A stretch of DNA of 64,000 nucleotides from Pseudomonas sp. ATCC PTA-122608 (GCF_001952855.1 NZ_LPNO01000021.1:23020-87019), one strand, 5' to 3'; counted from the first letter of the stretch, positions 1 through 8,493 are shown. The notes: generated by a model from the sequence alone, not told the origin. Made by a program: numbers and translations.

Positions 1-1235
1 GTGTCATAGGGGAAAAACGTGGCGATGGGGCCGAAGGTTTCTTCGTTGAGCAGGGTGTCGTTGATCGTGTTGGCGAGAATCACGGTCGGCTCCACGTAGC
101 AACCCGGCCCTTCGATCAGCTTGCCGCCGTGGACAATCGTGTTATTTTCGGCGCGGGCCTTGGCGAAAAACCCTTCGAGTTTCTGTTGGTGCTGACGGTT
201 GGTCACCGGGCCGAATTCGGTGCGCTCATCCAGGGGCGAGCCGATGTTCAAGCGGCCCAGGCGCTGCGCCAGCTTGTCCATGATCGGCTCGATCTGCGAG
301 CGATGGGCGAAGAAGCGTTCAGCGGCAGCGCAGATTTGCCCGGAGTGCAGGAAGCCGGCTTCGATGATGCCGCTGACCGCCTTGTCGAGGTCCACATCCC
401 GCAGAAACCCGGCCGAGTTTTTACCGCCCAGTTCCAGGGTCGCCCGGGTCAGCCCCGCGCCCATGGCGCTGCGGCCCACGGCGATGCCGGTGGGCACCGA
501 GCCGGTGAACGAAACCTTGTCGGTGTCCGGATGCTCCACCAGGCCTTTGCCCACATGCCCGCCACCGGTCAACACGTTCAGCACGCCCGCCGGCAGGCCG
601 GCGTCGATGGCCAGTTCGGCGATGCGCAGGATGGTCAGCGGGGTGAACTCGCTGGGCTTGATGATGATGCTGCAACCGGTCACCAGCGCCGAGGCGAGTT
701 TCCAGATGGCGATCATGGTCGAGAAATTCCACGGCACGATGCCCACCACCACGCCCACCGGTTCGCGCAGGGTGAAGGCGGTGTAGCGCTCACCGGCGAA
801 GGAGGGCAGTGACGGGGTGATGGTCTGGCCGCTGATCTTGGTGGCCCAACCGGCGTAGTAACGCAGGAAATGCGCGGCCTGGTCGACCTCAAAGGCCCGG
901 GAAATCTGGATGATCTTGCCCGACTGGCAGGTTTCGATCTGTGCCAGTTCTTCGCGGTGTTGCTCCAGCAGGTCGGCGAGTTTCAGCAGCACATTGCCGC
1001 GAATGGCTGGCGCGACCTGGGACCACTGCCGGAAGCCACGTCGGGCCGATTCCACGGCCGCGTCGATATCGGCAAGGTCGGCATCGGCGACGCGGGCGAT
1101 CACTTCGCCGGTGGCCGGGTTGATCACCTCCAGGGTCTGGCTGGAGTGGCTCTGGACGTAGCCGCCGTCGATAAACAAGGCATGGTTTCGACGGAGGAAG
1201 GCTTGGACTTCAGGCAGCAGCGCAATATCGCTCAT
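1..1235 (-). CDS. Arylacetaldehyde (phenylacetaldehyde/4-hydroxyphenylacetaldehyde) dehydrogenase, 3' end cut by window edge
   Basis: An NAD(P)-dependent aldehyde dehydrogenase of the FeaB/StyD type, expected to oxidise the arylacetaldehyde left by amine oxidation to the arylacetate. The visible 411 residues start MSDIALLPEVQ and carry the family signatures VGIVPWNF, KPSEFTPLT, FTGS, the general-base motif LELGGKNS, the nucleophile loop GQICAA and the late motif EETFGPIATFFPYDT. The C-terminal part (usually about 80 more residues) lies beyond base 1. The ATG at 1235 follows an AGGAAATTCCC ribosome site. It is divergent from the 4-HPA hydroxylase gene, with a shared 228-bp control region. Family membership is certain. 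Substrate is inferred from the neighbouring 4-HPA hydroxylase and FeaR-like regulator. Confidence 0.88.
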   Translation of the reverse strand, partial: MSDIALLPEVQAFLRRNHALFIDGGYVQSHSSQTLEVINPATGEVIARVADADLADIDAAVESARRGFRQWSQVAPAIRGNVLLKLADLLEQHREELAQIETCQSGKIIQISRAFEVDQAAHFLRYYAGWATKISGQTITPSLPSFAGERYTAFTLREPVGVVVGIVPWNFSTMIAIWKLASALVTGCSIIIKPSEFTPLTILRIAELAIDAGLPAGVLNVLTGGGHVGKGLVEHPDTDKVSFTGSVPTGIAVGRSAMGAGLTRATLELGGKNSAGFLRDVDLDKAVSGIIEAGFLHSGQICAAAERFFAHRSQIEPIMDKLAQRLGRLNIGSPLDERTEFGPVTNRQHQQKLEGFFAKARAENNTIVHGGKLIEGPGCYVEPTVILANTINDTLLNEETFGPIATFFPYD

Positions 1236-1463
1236 GGGAATTTCCTGCTCGCAAAAGCCCGAGGTTAACCAGCGCCGCTGGGCCAGGCTTGTCTGTGCCT
1301 GCCGCGCGATATGTCTGTGGCTGCCAGGCCTGTGGAAAGTGCAATCTTGGCTGTGGAAGGTGCATTTTCCGGTGTGATCGCCGGCTCCATACTGGCCCCA
1401 CATCCGGCGTCGTTCGTTGATTTGGAACGCCAGCCGGACATCCAATAATAAGCAGGGCCGTCC
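1236..1463. promoter_or_regulatory. Divergent control region with tandem AraC-type half-sites
   Basis: This 228-bp spacer separates the divergent aldehyde dehydrogenase and hydroxylase genes. It holds a near-perfect direct repeat, CTGTGGAAAGTGCA at 1330-1343 and CTGTGGAAGGTGCA at 1351-1364, offset by exactly 21 bp (two helical turns). That is the usual geometry for an AraC-family dimer. The FeaR-like regulator at 7177 is the obvious candidate to bind it. The binding is inferred. Confidence 0.5.
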
Positions 1464-2633
1464 ATGAAAAAGCCAAACCCGCTCCTCGAAGACATCAAGG
1501 CGATTCTGCCGACCATCGCTGCCAATGCCTCCCTGGCCGAGCAGGACCGCAAGGTTCCCGACGAGAACATTGCGCTGCTCAAGAGCATCGGCATGCACCG
1601 TGCCTTTCAACCCAAACCCTTTGGTGGCATGGAAATCTCCCTGCCGCAGTTTGCCGACTGCATCGCCTTGCTCGCCGGCGCCTGTGCCAGCACCGCCTGG
1701 GCCATGAGCCTGTTGTGCACCCACAGCCATCAACTGGCGCTGTTTTCCGCCAAGCTGCAGCAGGAAGTCTGGGGCGATAACCCGAACGCCACGGCCAGTA
1801 GCAGCATCGCGCCGTTTGGCCGCACTGAAGAAGTTGAAGGCGGCGTGCTGTTCAGCGGTGAAATGGGCTGGAGCAGCGGTTGCGATCACGCCGAGTGGGC
1901 GATTGTCGGTTTCCGTCGTAAAAATACCGAAGGTACTCAGGATTACTGCTTTGCGGTGCTGCCGCGCAGCGACTACCAGATTCGTGATGACTGGTTCGCC
2001 GCCGGCATGAAAGGCAGCGGCACCAAGACCCTGATCATCGACAACGTATTGGTGCCCGAACATCGCATCCAGAAAGCCAAAGACATGATGGAAGGCAAGT
2101 CCGCCGGCTTCGGTTTGTACCCCGACAGCAAGATTTTCTACTCGCCGTACCGGCCGTATTTCGCCAGCGGTTTCTCCACCGTCAGCCTGGGCGTGGCCGA
2201 GCGCATGCTGGAGGTGTTCCGCGAGAAAACCAAGACCCGCGTACGTGCCTACACCGGCGCGGCGGTGGGTGCCGCGACTCCGGCGTTGATGCGCCTGGCC
2301 GAGTCGACGCACCAGGTGGCCGCCGCCCGGGCGTTCCTGGAAAAGACCTGGCAGGAACACGCCGAACACAGCGAACAGCACCGTTACCCGAGCCGCGAGA
2401 CCCTGGCGTTCTGGCGCACCAATCAGGCGTATGCCACCAAGATGTGCATCCAGGCGGTGGACCGTTTGTTCGAGGCCGCCGGTGGTAATGCGTGGTTCGA
2501 GCACAACGAAATGCAGCGGTTGTTCCGCGATTCTCATATGACCGGCGCCCATGCGTACACCGATTACGACGTGTGCGCACAGATTCTGGGGCGTGAGCTG
2601 ATGGGGCTTGAGCCTGATCCGAGCATGATTTGA
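1464..2633 (+). CDS. 4-hydroxyphenylacetate 3-hydroxylase, oxygenase component (C2-type, acyl-CoA dehydrogenase fold)
   Basis: The oxygenase half of a two-component flavin monooxygenase that uses reduced flavin and O2 to turn 4-hydroxyphenylacetate into homoprotocatechuate (3,4-dihydroxyphenylacetate). The 389-residue sequence matches, from memory, the Acinetobacter baumannii C2 enzyme along its whole length: PDENIALLKSIGMHRAFQPK near the start, LLCTHSHQ, SSGCDHAEWAIVGF, KDMMEGKSAGFGLYPDSKIF, STHQVAAARA and the end motif YTDYDVCAQILGRELMG. This is the acyl-CoA dehydrogenase-like group D family, not the canonical HpaB. The reductase gene follows 156 bp later. It supplies the first step of the hpa pathway encoded 16 kb to the right, where no hpaB or hpaC exists. 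Confidence 0.92.
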   Translation: MKKPNPLLEDIKAILPTIAANASLAEQDRKVPDENIALLKSIGMHRAFQPKPFGGMEISLPQFADCIALLAGACASTAWAMSLLCTHSHQLALFSAKLQQEVWGDNPNATASSSIAPFGRTEEVEGGVLFSGEMGWSSGCDHAEWAIVGFRRKNTEGTQDYCFAVLPRSDYQIRDDWFAAGMKGSGTKTLIIDNVLVPEHRIQKAKDMMEGKSAGFGLYPDSKIFYSPYRPYFASGFSTVSLGVAERMLEVFREKTKTRVRAYTGAAVGAATPALMRLAESTHQVAAARAFLEKTWQEHAEHSEQHRYPSRETLAFWRTNQAYATKMCIQAVDRLFEAAGGNAWFEHNEMQRLFRDSHMTGAHAYTDYDVCAQILGRELMGLEPDPSMI

Positions 2634-2653
2634 AGCCTCGTGGCGGCCCCTCT

Positions 2654-2753
2654 GCAGGAGCGAGCTTGCTCGCGAAAAAACCGAGAGCGCCGCGCCCCTC
2701 CAGGCAACCCACGTCATCGTTAACGACCTTCGCGAGCAAGCTCGCTCCTACAG
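2654..2753. repeat. REP/BIME palindrome pair
   Basis: Two inverted copies of a GGAGCGAGCTTGCTCGCG element (left arm from 2657, right arm ending with GCTCCTACAG at 2753) flank about 60 bp. It fills most of the gap between the hydroxylase and reductase genes. Such pairs are the standard pseudomonad extragenic palindromes and could form a hairpin that alters the ratio of the two enzyme components. Confidence 0.85.
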
Positions 2754-2789
2754 GGAGCAGCTCGATAATAAGTAATCCGGGAGTCTTGT

Positions 2790-3293
2790 ATGTCTGAGCA
2801 CAGCGCTACGATCTTCGATCCACGGGCCTTTCGCCGGGCCCTGGGCAACTTTGCCACCGGTGTCACGGTGGTCACCGCCGCTGATGCCAGCGGGCGCAAA
2901 GTGGGTGTCACCGCCAACAGCTTCAACTCGGTCTCCCTGGACCCGCCGCTGGTGCTGTGGAGCATCGACAAGCGTTCCAACAGCCATGAGGTGTTCGAGC
3001 AGGCCAGCCATTTTGCGGTCAACGTGCTGGCGGCCGACCAGATTCACCTGTCGAACAATTTTGCCCGGCCCAAGGACGATCGCTTCGCCGAAATCGAATT
3101 CGAATCGGGCGAAGGCGGCTCGCCGGTCTTCGCCGATTGCTCGGCGCGGTTTCACTGCGAGAAATACCAGCAGGTGGACGGTGGCGATCACTGGATCATG
3201 ATCGGCAAGGTGGTGGCGTTTGATGATTTTGGGCGTTCGCCGTTGCTCTATCACCAAGGGGCGTATGCGCGGATCGAGGAGCGGCAACCGTAG
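2790..3293 (+). CDS. Flavin reductase (short HpaC-type partner of the hydroxylase)
   Basis: A 167-residue NAD(P)H:flavin oxidoreductase that should feed reduced FMN/FAD to the oxygenase upstream. It has the flavin-reductase-like split-barrel pattern: RRALGNFATGVTVVTA, GVTANSFNSVSLDPPLVLW, then FAVNVLA and a C-terminal HWIMIGKVVAF. The ATG at 2790 follows CCGGGAG. The A. baumannii C1 reductase that pairs with C2 is about 315 residues and has an extra C-terminal MarR-like domain that senses 4-HPA. This protein has only the catalytic domain, so that allosteric control is absent. Confidence 0.9.
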   Translation: MSEHSATIFDPRAFRRALGNFATGVTVVTAADASGRKVGVTANSFNSVSLDPPLVLWSIDKRSNSHEVFEQASHFAVNVLAADQIHLSNNFARPKDDRFAEIEFESGEGGSPVFADCSARFHCEKYQQVDGGDHWIMIGKVVAFDDFGRSPLLYHQGAYARIEERQP

Positions 3294-3330
3294 GGCGAAC
3301 ACCTCTATCGAGGGCTGATGCAGGTTTAAT

Positions 3331-3419
3331 GTGGGAGCGGGCTTGCTCGCGAATGCTGAGTGTCAGCCAATACATCTGGCGACTGACACACCGCTTTCGC
3401 GAGCAAGCCCGCTCCCACC
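3331..3419. repeat. REP/BIME palindrome pair
   Basis: Inverted copies of GTGGGAGCGGGCTTGCTCGCG enclose about 45 bp with an internal short inversion (TGTCAG/CTGACA). The pair lies between the convergent flavin reductase and porin genes and may act as a bidirectional transcription stop. Confidence 0.85.
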
Positions 3420-3448
3420 TGTGATCTCGGTTGCTCATTGCATCTGTG

Positions 3449-4777
3449 TTAGAACGGCACGGCCACTGTGACTTGGCTATAGACATTGGTGCCGTTGCCA
3501 CCCACCTGGTTGCCGCCGTTGCTCTCATCCTTGTTGGGCTTGTACAGCCCCAGCAGCGGCGTGACGATCAGGTGTTCGTTCACCGCCCACTCCGCGTACA
3601 GGTCCAGTTCGCGCCCGTCGAGGTTGAGCATGCCGCCCTTGCTCAACGTCTTGTAATCGAAGAACAGCGCGCCGACGGTCACGCTGTCCAGCGGCTTGAC
3701 CTTCAACGCCACGTGCTGCACCTCAGTATTGGTATTGAACGGCCCCGAATAATTGCCGGCCACTTCGCCCTGCACCCAAGTGCCGTAGCCACGGTTGAAA
3801 CCCGCGAACATCGCGTCCCAGTTTTTCGAATAGCGGCTGTAGCGGTAGGTCAGGTCCGGCGACCATGGCAGCGCGGCGAAGGTATAACCGCCCTCGGTGT
3901 ACCAGGCCTTTTCCGGGCCGGCGTCCTTGTCCTGCCAGGCGTATTCAAAGGAAAAGTGTGCGTTCTCGATCCCTGCATTGCCGGCGCCCCGCAGGCTGTA
4001 GAGGTTCATCCCGGCGCGCTGTTTTTGCAGGTCATTGGCGTAACGGTCGTCGACGCTGATGCCATGGATATAGGTCAACCCCACAGTGCCGGGTGCGGCG
4101 GTGTAGTCCAGGGTGCCGGCGGCCATTTCGGTGTTGGCCTGGGCGCGGTTGTCGGACTTGATCCACATCACGCTGCCATGCACGCCGTCCTTGCCCCCCA
4201 GGCGTAACACGGCGGTTTGATCGAAGGCATGGCGCGCGGCGATGTAGTAGGCGCCGCCCCGGTTGAACTTACCGTCGTCCACGCCCTTGCCGAGGTTCGG
4301 GCCGTCGTCATTGATGATGAAGCCGTCGCCGAGCATGATGATCTGGCGGCCGAACGACAGGTCCACACCATCCTTGCCCAGCGCCGGAAACAGCTCCCCC
4401 GAGCGCCAACCGGCGAAGGCTTCGTCGAACTTGGTGGTGCGCTCGCTGCCGGTGGTCACGCCCGACGCATCACCATCACCCCAGGTGCCGGAGCTGACCA
4501 GGTTGGCCGTGCCATACACGCTGCCCAGGGCGCCGAAGCGCTGGTCAACGCTCAAGCCATATTTGATGAAGCCTTCACGCCAGGTGGAACCGCCGGTGGT
4601 GCCGTCATAGTTTTTGCGGCTGTTGAACATCCCGTACACCGCGAGGAAGTTGCCGGTGACCTGGGTGTCGTCATCGGCGTACAGCTCGAACGCCCGGGCC
4701 GATGACTCGATGACCATCAGCGCAATGCCCAGACTCACGGCCTTGTACAGCCGACGGGTTTTTTGTGTGTGCTCCAT
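3449..4777 (-). CDS. Outer-membrane beta-barrel channel (alginate-export/porin-like)
   Basis: A 442-residue exported protein. Residues 1-28 form a signal peptide ending SSARA before FELYADDD. The rest shows alternating amphipathic strands rich in Y, W, G and D and ends in the terminal phenylalanine (VAVPF) that directs barrel assembly. The ATG at 4777 follows GGGGACTATAACA; an in-frame upstream extension to 5224 runs over the permease gene and is rejected. It is divergent from the permease gene across a 217-bp promoter region, so it probably lets the amine or aromatic acid cross the outer membrane. Exact family is not certain. Confidence 0.78.
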   Translation of the reverse strand: MEHTQKTRRLYKAVSLGIALMVIESSARAFELYADDDTQVTGNFLAVYGMFNSRKNYDGTTGGSTWREGFIKYGLSVDQRFGALGSVYGTANLVSSGTWGDGDASGVTTGSERTTKFDEAFAGWRSGELFPALGKDGVDLSFGRQIIMLGDGFIINDDGPNLGKGVDDGKFNRGGAYYIAARHAFDQTAVLRLGGKDGVHGSVMWIKSDNRAQANTEMAAGTLDYTAAPGTVGLTYIHGISVDDRYANDLQKQRAGMNLYSLRGAGNAGIENAHFSFEYAWQDKDAGPEKAWYTEGGYTFAALPWSPDLTYRYSRYSKNWDAMFAGFNRGYGTWVQGEVAGNYSGPFNTNTEVQHVALKVKPLDSVTVGALFFDYKTLSKGGMLNLDGRELDLYAEWAVNEHLIVTPLLGLYKPNKDESNGGNQVGGNGTNVYSQVTVAVPF

Positions 4778-4994
4778 TGTTATAGTCCCCAGCAGGTTGA
4801 GTTGAGGGCGCATTAGTGCGAGCGGGGGCGGGCCAAGTCTTTCCTCTGCGTGCCAGGTAATTGACCCTGGCCGCCAGCGGCGGGACAGTGGCAGGCAGCA
4901 ACAAAACCGGCGGCAGCCAGGAGCAAGACGATCAGCCAGGGCGGGGCGCAGAGTGCCAATACTTCTAAAAATCCGCTTCTTGAGGATCTGCACC
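4778..4994. promoter_or_regulatory. Divergent promoter region with FeaR-like element
   Basis: The 217-bp spacer between the divergent porin and permease genes. It contains TGCCA at 4954-4958, eight bases, then AAAA at 4967-4970. This fits the TGNCA-N8-AAA element that I recall for E. coli FeaR. It lies only 25 bp before the permease ATG, so it may serve the porin side or overlap the permease start region. Recognition by the local FeaR-like protein is inferred. Confidence 0.35.
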
Positions 4995-6494
4995 ATGTCG
5001 ATCAACGACCGGCTCACCGAACACTTGAAACGCGGCACGGTGGGCTTTCCCACGGCGCTGGCGAGCACCATTGGCCTGATCATGGCCAGCCCGGTGATCC
5101 TCACCGCAACCATGGGGTTTGGCATCGGCGGCAGCGCCTTCGCGGTAGCAATGTTGATCGCGGTGGTGATGATGCTGGCCCAGGCGACCACCTTCGCCGA
5201 AGCCGCCTCGATCCTGCCCACCACCGGCTCGGTCTACGACTACATCAACTGCGGCATGGGCCGGTTCTTTGCGATCACCGGCACCTTGTCGGCGTACTTG
5301 ATCGTGCATGTGTTTGCCGGCACCGCTGAGACGATCCTGTCCGGGGTGATGGCGCTGGTGAACTTCGAGCACCTCAATACCCTGGCGGAATCTGCCGGCG
5401 GCTCATGGTTGCTGGGGGTTGGCTTCGTGATTGTGTTCGGGGTGCTGAATGCGTTTGGTGTCAGCGCGTTCGGCCGCGCCGAGATCATCCTCACCTTTGG
5501 CATGTGGACCACCCTGATGGTGTTTGGCGTGCTGGGCTTGATCGCGGCTCCGGCGGTGCAGTTGGACGGCTGGTTCGGTGAATCCCTGGTGGGCACCGAC
5601 CTGATCACGATCCTGTCGCTGGTGGGCATGGCGATGTTCATGTTCGTCGGTTGCGAGTTCGTCACGCCGCTGGCGCCGGACCTGCGCAATTCGGCCAAGG
5701 TGATGCCCAAGGCCATGGTGCTGGGGTTGCTGGGGGTGGCCACCTGCATGTTCATCTACGGCGCAGCCATGAAGCGCCAGGTGGAGAACGTATTGATCGA
5801 CGCGGCGGGCGGCGTGCACCTGCTGGATACGCCGATGGCGATCCCGAAATTCGCCGAGCAGGTGATGGGCAGCATCGGCCCGATGTGGCTGGGTATCGGC
5901 TTCCTGTTTGCCGGTGCTGCGACCATCAACACCTTGATGGCCGGTGTACCACGGATCCTGTACGGCATGGCGGTGGACGGCGCGTTGCCCAAGGTCTTCA
6001 CGTACCTGCACCCGCGCTTCAAGACACCGCTGCTGTGCATCCTGGTGGCAATGCTGATTCCGTGCCTGCACGCGCTGTACCTGGGAGGCAACACCGACAA
6101 CATCATGCACCTGGTATTGGCCGCCGTGTGTGCCTGGAGTTTTGCTTATCTGCTGGTGACATTGTCGGTGGTGATCCTGCGGATTCGCCGGCCGGATCTG
6201 CCTCGTGCCTACCGTTCGCCGTTCTTTCCGCTGCCGCAGATTCTGTCGAGCATCGGCATCCTGCTGGGCATGTGGTTTATCACGCCGCCGGGGATGAACC
6301 CTGCTGACATCTACATTCCCTTCGGCGTGATGCTCGGTTGCACGGCGGCGTACGCGCTGTTCTGGACCCTGGTGGTGCAGAAGGTCAATCCATTCAAGCC
6401 CGCCTCGGTGGAAGAGGTGTTAGCCAAGGAGTTCGCCCATGAATCGGGTCAGCCGCACAACGGGTATATCAGCCATGCTGCAAAAACTGTCTGA
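4995..6494 (+). CDS. APC-superfamily amine/amino-acid permease
   Basis: A 499-residue inner-membrane transporter with about 12 hydrophobic segments. The N-terminal stretch MASPVILTATMGFGIGG and the segment TTFAEAASILPTTGSVYDYI are typical of amino acid-polyamine-organocation carriers. The chosen ATG at 4995 (MSINDRLTEHLKRG) follows GAGGAT at good spacing; a longer frame from 4953 lacks a better site. It sits next to the porin and the FeaR-like regulator, so uptake of the aromatic amine (for example tyramine) is the natural inference. Amino acid uptake is the alternative. Confidence 0.87.
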   Translation: MSINDRLTEHLKRGTVGFPTALASTIGLIMASPVILTATMGFGIGGSAFAVAMLIAVVMMLAQATTFAEAASILPTTGSVYDYINCGMGRFFAITGTLSAYLIVHVFAGTAETILSGVMALVNFEHLNTLAESAGGSWLLGVGFVIVFGVLNAFGVSAFGRAEIILTFGMWTTLMVFGVLGLIAAPAVQLDGWFGESLVGTDLITILSLVGMAMFMFVGCEFVTPLAPDLRNSAKVMPKAMVLGLLGVATCMFIYGAAMKRQVENVLIDAAGGVHLLDTPMAIPKFAEQVMGSIGPMWLGIGFLFAGAATINTLMAGVPRILYGMAVDGALPKVFTYLHPRFKTPLLCILVAMLIPCLHALYLGGNTDNIMHLVLAAVCAWSFAYLLVTLSVVILRIRRPDLPRAYRSPFFPLPQILSSIGILLGMWFITPPGMNPADIYIPFGVMLGCTAAYALFWTLVVQKVNPFKPASVEEVLAKEFAHESGQPHNGYISHAAKTV

Positions 6495-7059
6495 GCTGTT
6501 CAGCGCCCGGCGCGCGCCTGCCGGTTATCGTCCCGGCGTTACGCTGGAACACCTGCGGCGCAACCTTGGCCTCGCCGGTTATGCGGTGTGCGGCCCGACG
6601 ACGGCCCGGGTCACCCTGGACGAACTCGGGTTGCAACTGGAGATCGTCGAGCGCACCGAATCGCAACTGTTGATGCACCTGGTGATGACCGAATTCGTAC
6701 TGCACCTGCCTGCCTCGCAGCAGGGCACGGCGAGCTTCGAACTGCACCACACCGGGGCCGTTCGACGCACTGGAATCCGCTGTCGGCAGCGCTCGGGAAA
6801 CAAGGAAGTTTTAGGCGTTCTGCAAACCGAGTTGCAGGAGGGCAGTGCGTTGTATCGCGCCTTGATGCCGCTGGACTTCAAGCGCCTGCGCATCGACCTG
6901 GTGGATCACCAGTGGTGCGTGCGGCTTGAGCATATGGGCGGCAGCGAGGTGGTCAACCGCATGCCGGCGTTTCGGCGCTATATCGCCCTGAGCAGCATTC
7001 AACGTGCCTGGCTGCTGGACGCCTTGAGCGGTTTCCAGCGCGCATTACAGGCCCACTGA
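6439..7059 (+). CDS. DUF3156 family protein
   Basis: A 206-residue soluble protein of the DUF3156 type as I recognise it; no biochemical role is known to me. The ATG at 6439 has a strong AAGGAG ribosome site and lies inside the last 56 bases of the permease gene in another frame, so the two genes are translationally coupled. No signal peptide or membrane segment is seen. It is basic in its first 60 residues (RRAPAGYRPG, EHLRRN). Its coupling to the permease suggests a role in control or assembly of amine uptake. Confidence 0.75.
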   Translation: MNRVSRTTGISAMLQKLSELFSARRAPAGYRPGVTLEHLRRNLGLAGYAVCGPTTARVTLDELGLQLEIVERTESQLLMHLVMTEFVLHLPASQQGTASFELHHTGAVRRTGIRCRQRSGNKEVLGVLQTELQEGSALYRALMPLDFKRLRIDLVDHQWCVRLEHMGGSEVVNRMPAFRRYIALSSIQRAWLLDALSGFQRALQAH

Positions 7060-7118
7060 CCGCAGGATTTGGCATCAATAGTGCAAACACCTTGGCAGAC
7101 ACGTACTTGTTGCGCGCA

Positions 7119-7142
7119 TATAGATAACATGTTAACTATTGC
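7119..7142. promoter_or_regulatory. HpaR-type operator upstream of the FeaR-like gene
   Basis: TAGATAACATGTTAACTATT at 7121-7140 contains an ATAACATGTTAA inverted core. Its reverse complement shares a 16-base identical string, GTTAACATGTTATCTA, with the site in front of the OprD porin (28809-28824). It lies 37 bp before the regulator's start codon. Binding by HpaR is inferred from the matching sites at hpa genes. Confidence 0.6.
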
Positions 7143-7176
7143 CCGACAAAAACAAAAAGCCAAGGTGGAAACTACC

Positions 7177-8130
7177 ATGAGCATGCAACAGATTGGGCAA
7201 GACGGGCTGGACCGCTGGACCCGGGATCTGCGCGCGGTTTGCGGTCACTTCGACACAGAACTGGCCTTCAACCGCTCGCTGTTCATCGGCAGCATCAGCA
7301 CCTTTTCCCGCGGTGGCTTGCCCCTGGCCAACCTGCGCACCAACGCCGGCCTGATCAAACGCCCCAAAGCCCGCGCCGACCACGATGACGACCAGAACTG
7401 TTTCCTGGTCAGCCAGCGCAGCGGCTACTGCCAGATCACCCAAAACGGCCAGAGCGTGCAACTCGCCCCCGGCGAATTACTCTTGATGGACTCGGTGGGC
7501 TCCATCGACATCACCCCGTTCGGGCTGATCGAACATGCCTCACTGTCATTGTCCCGCGCAGAGGTGTGCAAACAGTTCGGCAACCAGCCCAAGACCTTCG
7601 GCAAAATCTCCTCAAGCAAAGCCTGCGGGCGCATGTTGCATGTGCTGATGGACCAATTGTGCAAAGACGCGTTGAACGGCGAAGGCGCGGTCGGCGAGGG
7701 GCAGGCGTTGCAGTCGGCGTTTGTTTCGCTACTGGGGTCGGCGTTTGAGCAGGAAGATGATGAGCGGGACGATTGCGGCGGGTTGCAAGGCAGCAATTTG
7801 CGCAGCTATGTGCAGAAGGTGATTGATGAATCGTTGACCCAGCCAGGATTGAGCCCGATGGGGTTGGCGAGTCGGTTGAACATCTCGGTAAGGCATTTGT
7901 ATCGGTTGTTTGAGGAACAGGATGACAGTGTGTGCCGGTATATCCAGCGGGCGCGGTTGAAGCGCAGTGCGGATGATCTGACCAACCCGTTTTTGCGCAG
8001 TGAGTCGATCACGTCGATTGCGTATAAGTGGGGGTTTACGGATTCGGCGCACTTTAGTCGGTCGTTCAAGAAACAGTTTGAAGTGTCGCCGAAGGATTTT
8101 CGGGCTGGGCGGTTGCAGCAGGTGGGGTAG
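7177..8130 (+). CDS. AraC-family activator, FeaR-like
   Basis: A 317-residue transcription activator of the FeaR type, which in enterobacteria switches on amine oxidase and phenylacetaldehyde dehydrogenase in response to arylacetaldehydes or amines. The N-terminal half is a cupin-like ligand domain (YCQITQNGQSVQLAPGELLL). The C-terminal 100 residues hold the two AraC helix-turn-helix motifs (GLASRLNISVRHLYRLFEEQ and SITSIAYKWGFTDSAHFSRS). The ATG at 7177 after AAGGTGG is preferred over an in-frame start at 7069, because the longer form would place the operator within the coding sequence. It probably activates the left block. Confidence 0.85.
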   Translation: MSMQQIGQDGLDRWTRDLRAVCGHFDTELAFNRSLFIGSISTFSRGGLPLANLRTNAGLIKRPKARADHDDDQNCFLVSQRSGYCQITQNGQSVQLAPGELLLMDSVGSIDITPFGLIEHASLSLSRAEVCKQFGNQPKTFGKISSSKACGRMLHVLMDQLCKDALNGEGAVGEGQALQSAFVSLLGSAFEQEDDERDDCGGLQGSNLRSYVQKVIDESLTQPGLSPMGLASRLNISVRHLYRLFEEQDDSVCRYIQRARLKRSADDLTNPFLRSESITSIAYKWGFTDSAHFSRSFKKQFEVSPKDFRAGRLQQVG

Positions 8131-8135
8131 GGGAG

Positions 8136-8164
8136 GAAGAAGGGGCTTTCCGAGCACCTTCTTC
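8136..8164. terminator. Possible bidirectional stem-loop
   Basis: GAAGAAGG (8136-8143) and CCTTCTTC (8157-8164) form a perfect 8-bp stem with a 13-base loop. It lies between the convergent feaR-like and immunity genes and is followed by an AT-rich stretch. No strong T-tract is present, so the call is tentative. Confidence 0.4.
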
Positions 8165-8190
8165 ATTATAAATATCTTAAAAGATCGAAG

Positions 8191-8493
8191 TTATTCGCCT
8201 CTTTGGTTCAAAAGCGCGTCAATGTGCTCCAGCCACAATTTCCCGCTTTTCCAATCGTGAGGATAATAGTAGCCACAGCCAATATCTGAGAATAAAAAAT
8301 GCTGTAACGCTTGCTCCGTCTTGTTGGCATGTAAAAGGGCTTTTAACTCAAGGTGTGCGGTTTTAAAAGTTTCTGTTGAGGATTCAGCTATAAAGCTTAG
8401 GATCACATCGTCCGCACTATCAAACTCATCAACCCAATCCTGATTGAAGTAACCCGCGAGAAGTTGCTGCAGCTGTGAATAATCGTTATTCAT
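8191..8493 (-). CDS. CdiI-type immunity protein for the Rhs toxin
   Basis: A 100-residue acidic protein (MNNDYSQLQQLLAGYFNQDW at its start). It resembles contact-dependent inhibition immunity proteins that pair with RNase A-like toxin tails. Its ATG overlaps the toxin stop codon in an ATGA junction (8490-8493), so it is made together with the toxin. Base composition is clearly lower in GC than the surrounding catabolic genes, as is usual for exchanged toxin/immunity cassettes. The expected role is to bind and block the C-terminal toxin domain in the producing cell. Confidence 0.82.
   Translation of the reverse strand: MNNDYSQLQQLLAGYFNQDWVDEFDSADDVILSFIAESSTETFKTAHLELKALLHANKTEQALQHFLFSDIGCGYYYPHDWKSGKLWLEHIDALLNQRGE

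Noticed and set aside
4778..5224. N-terminal extension of the porin gene
   Set aside because: The frame runs through the divergent promoter and the start of the permease gene. The signal peptide begins at 4777.
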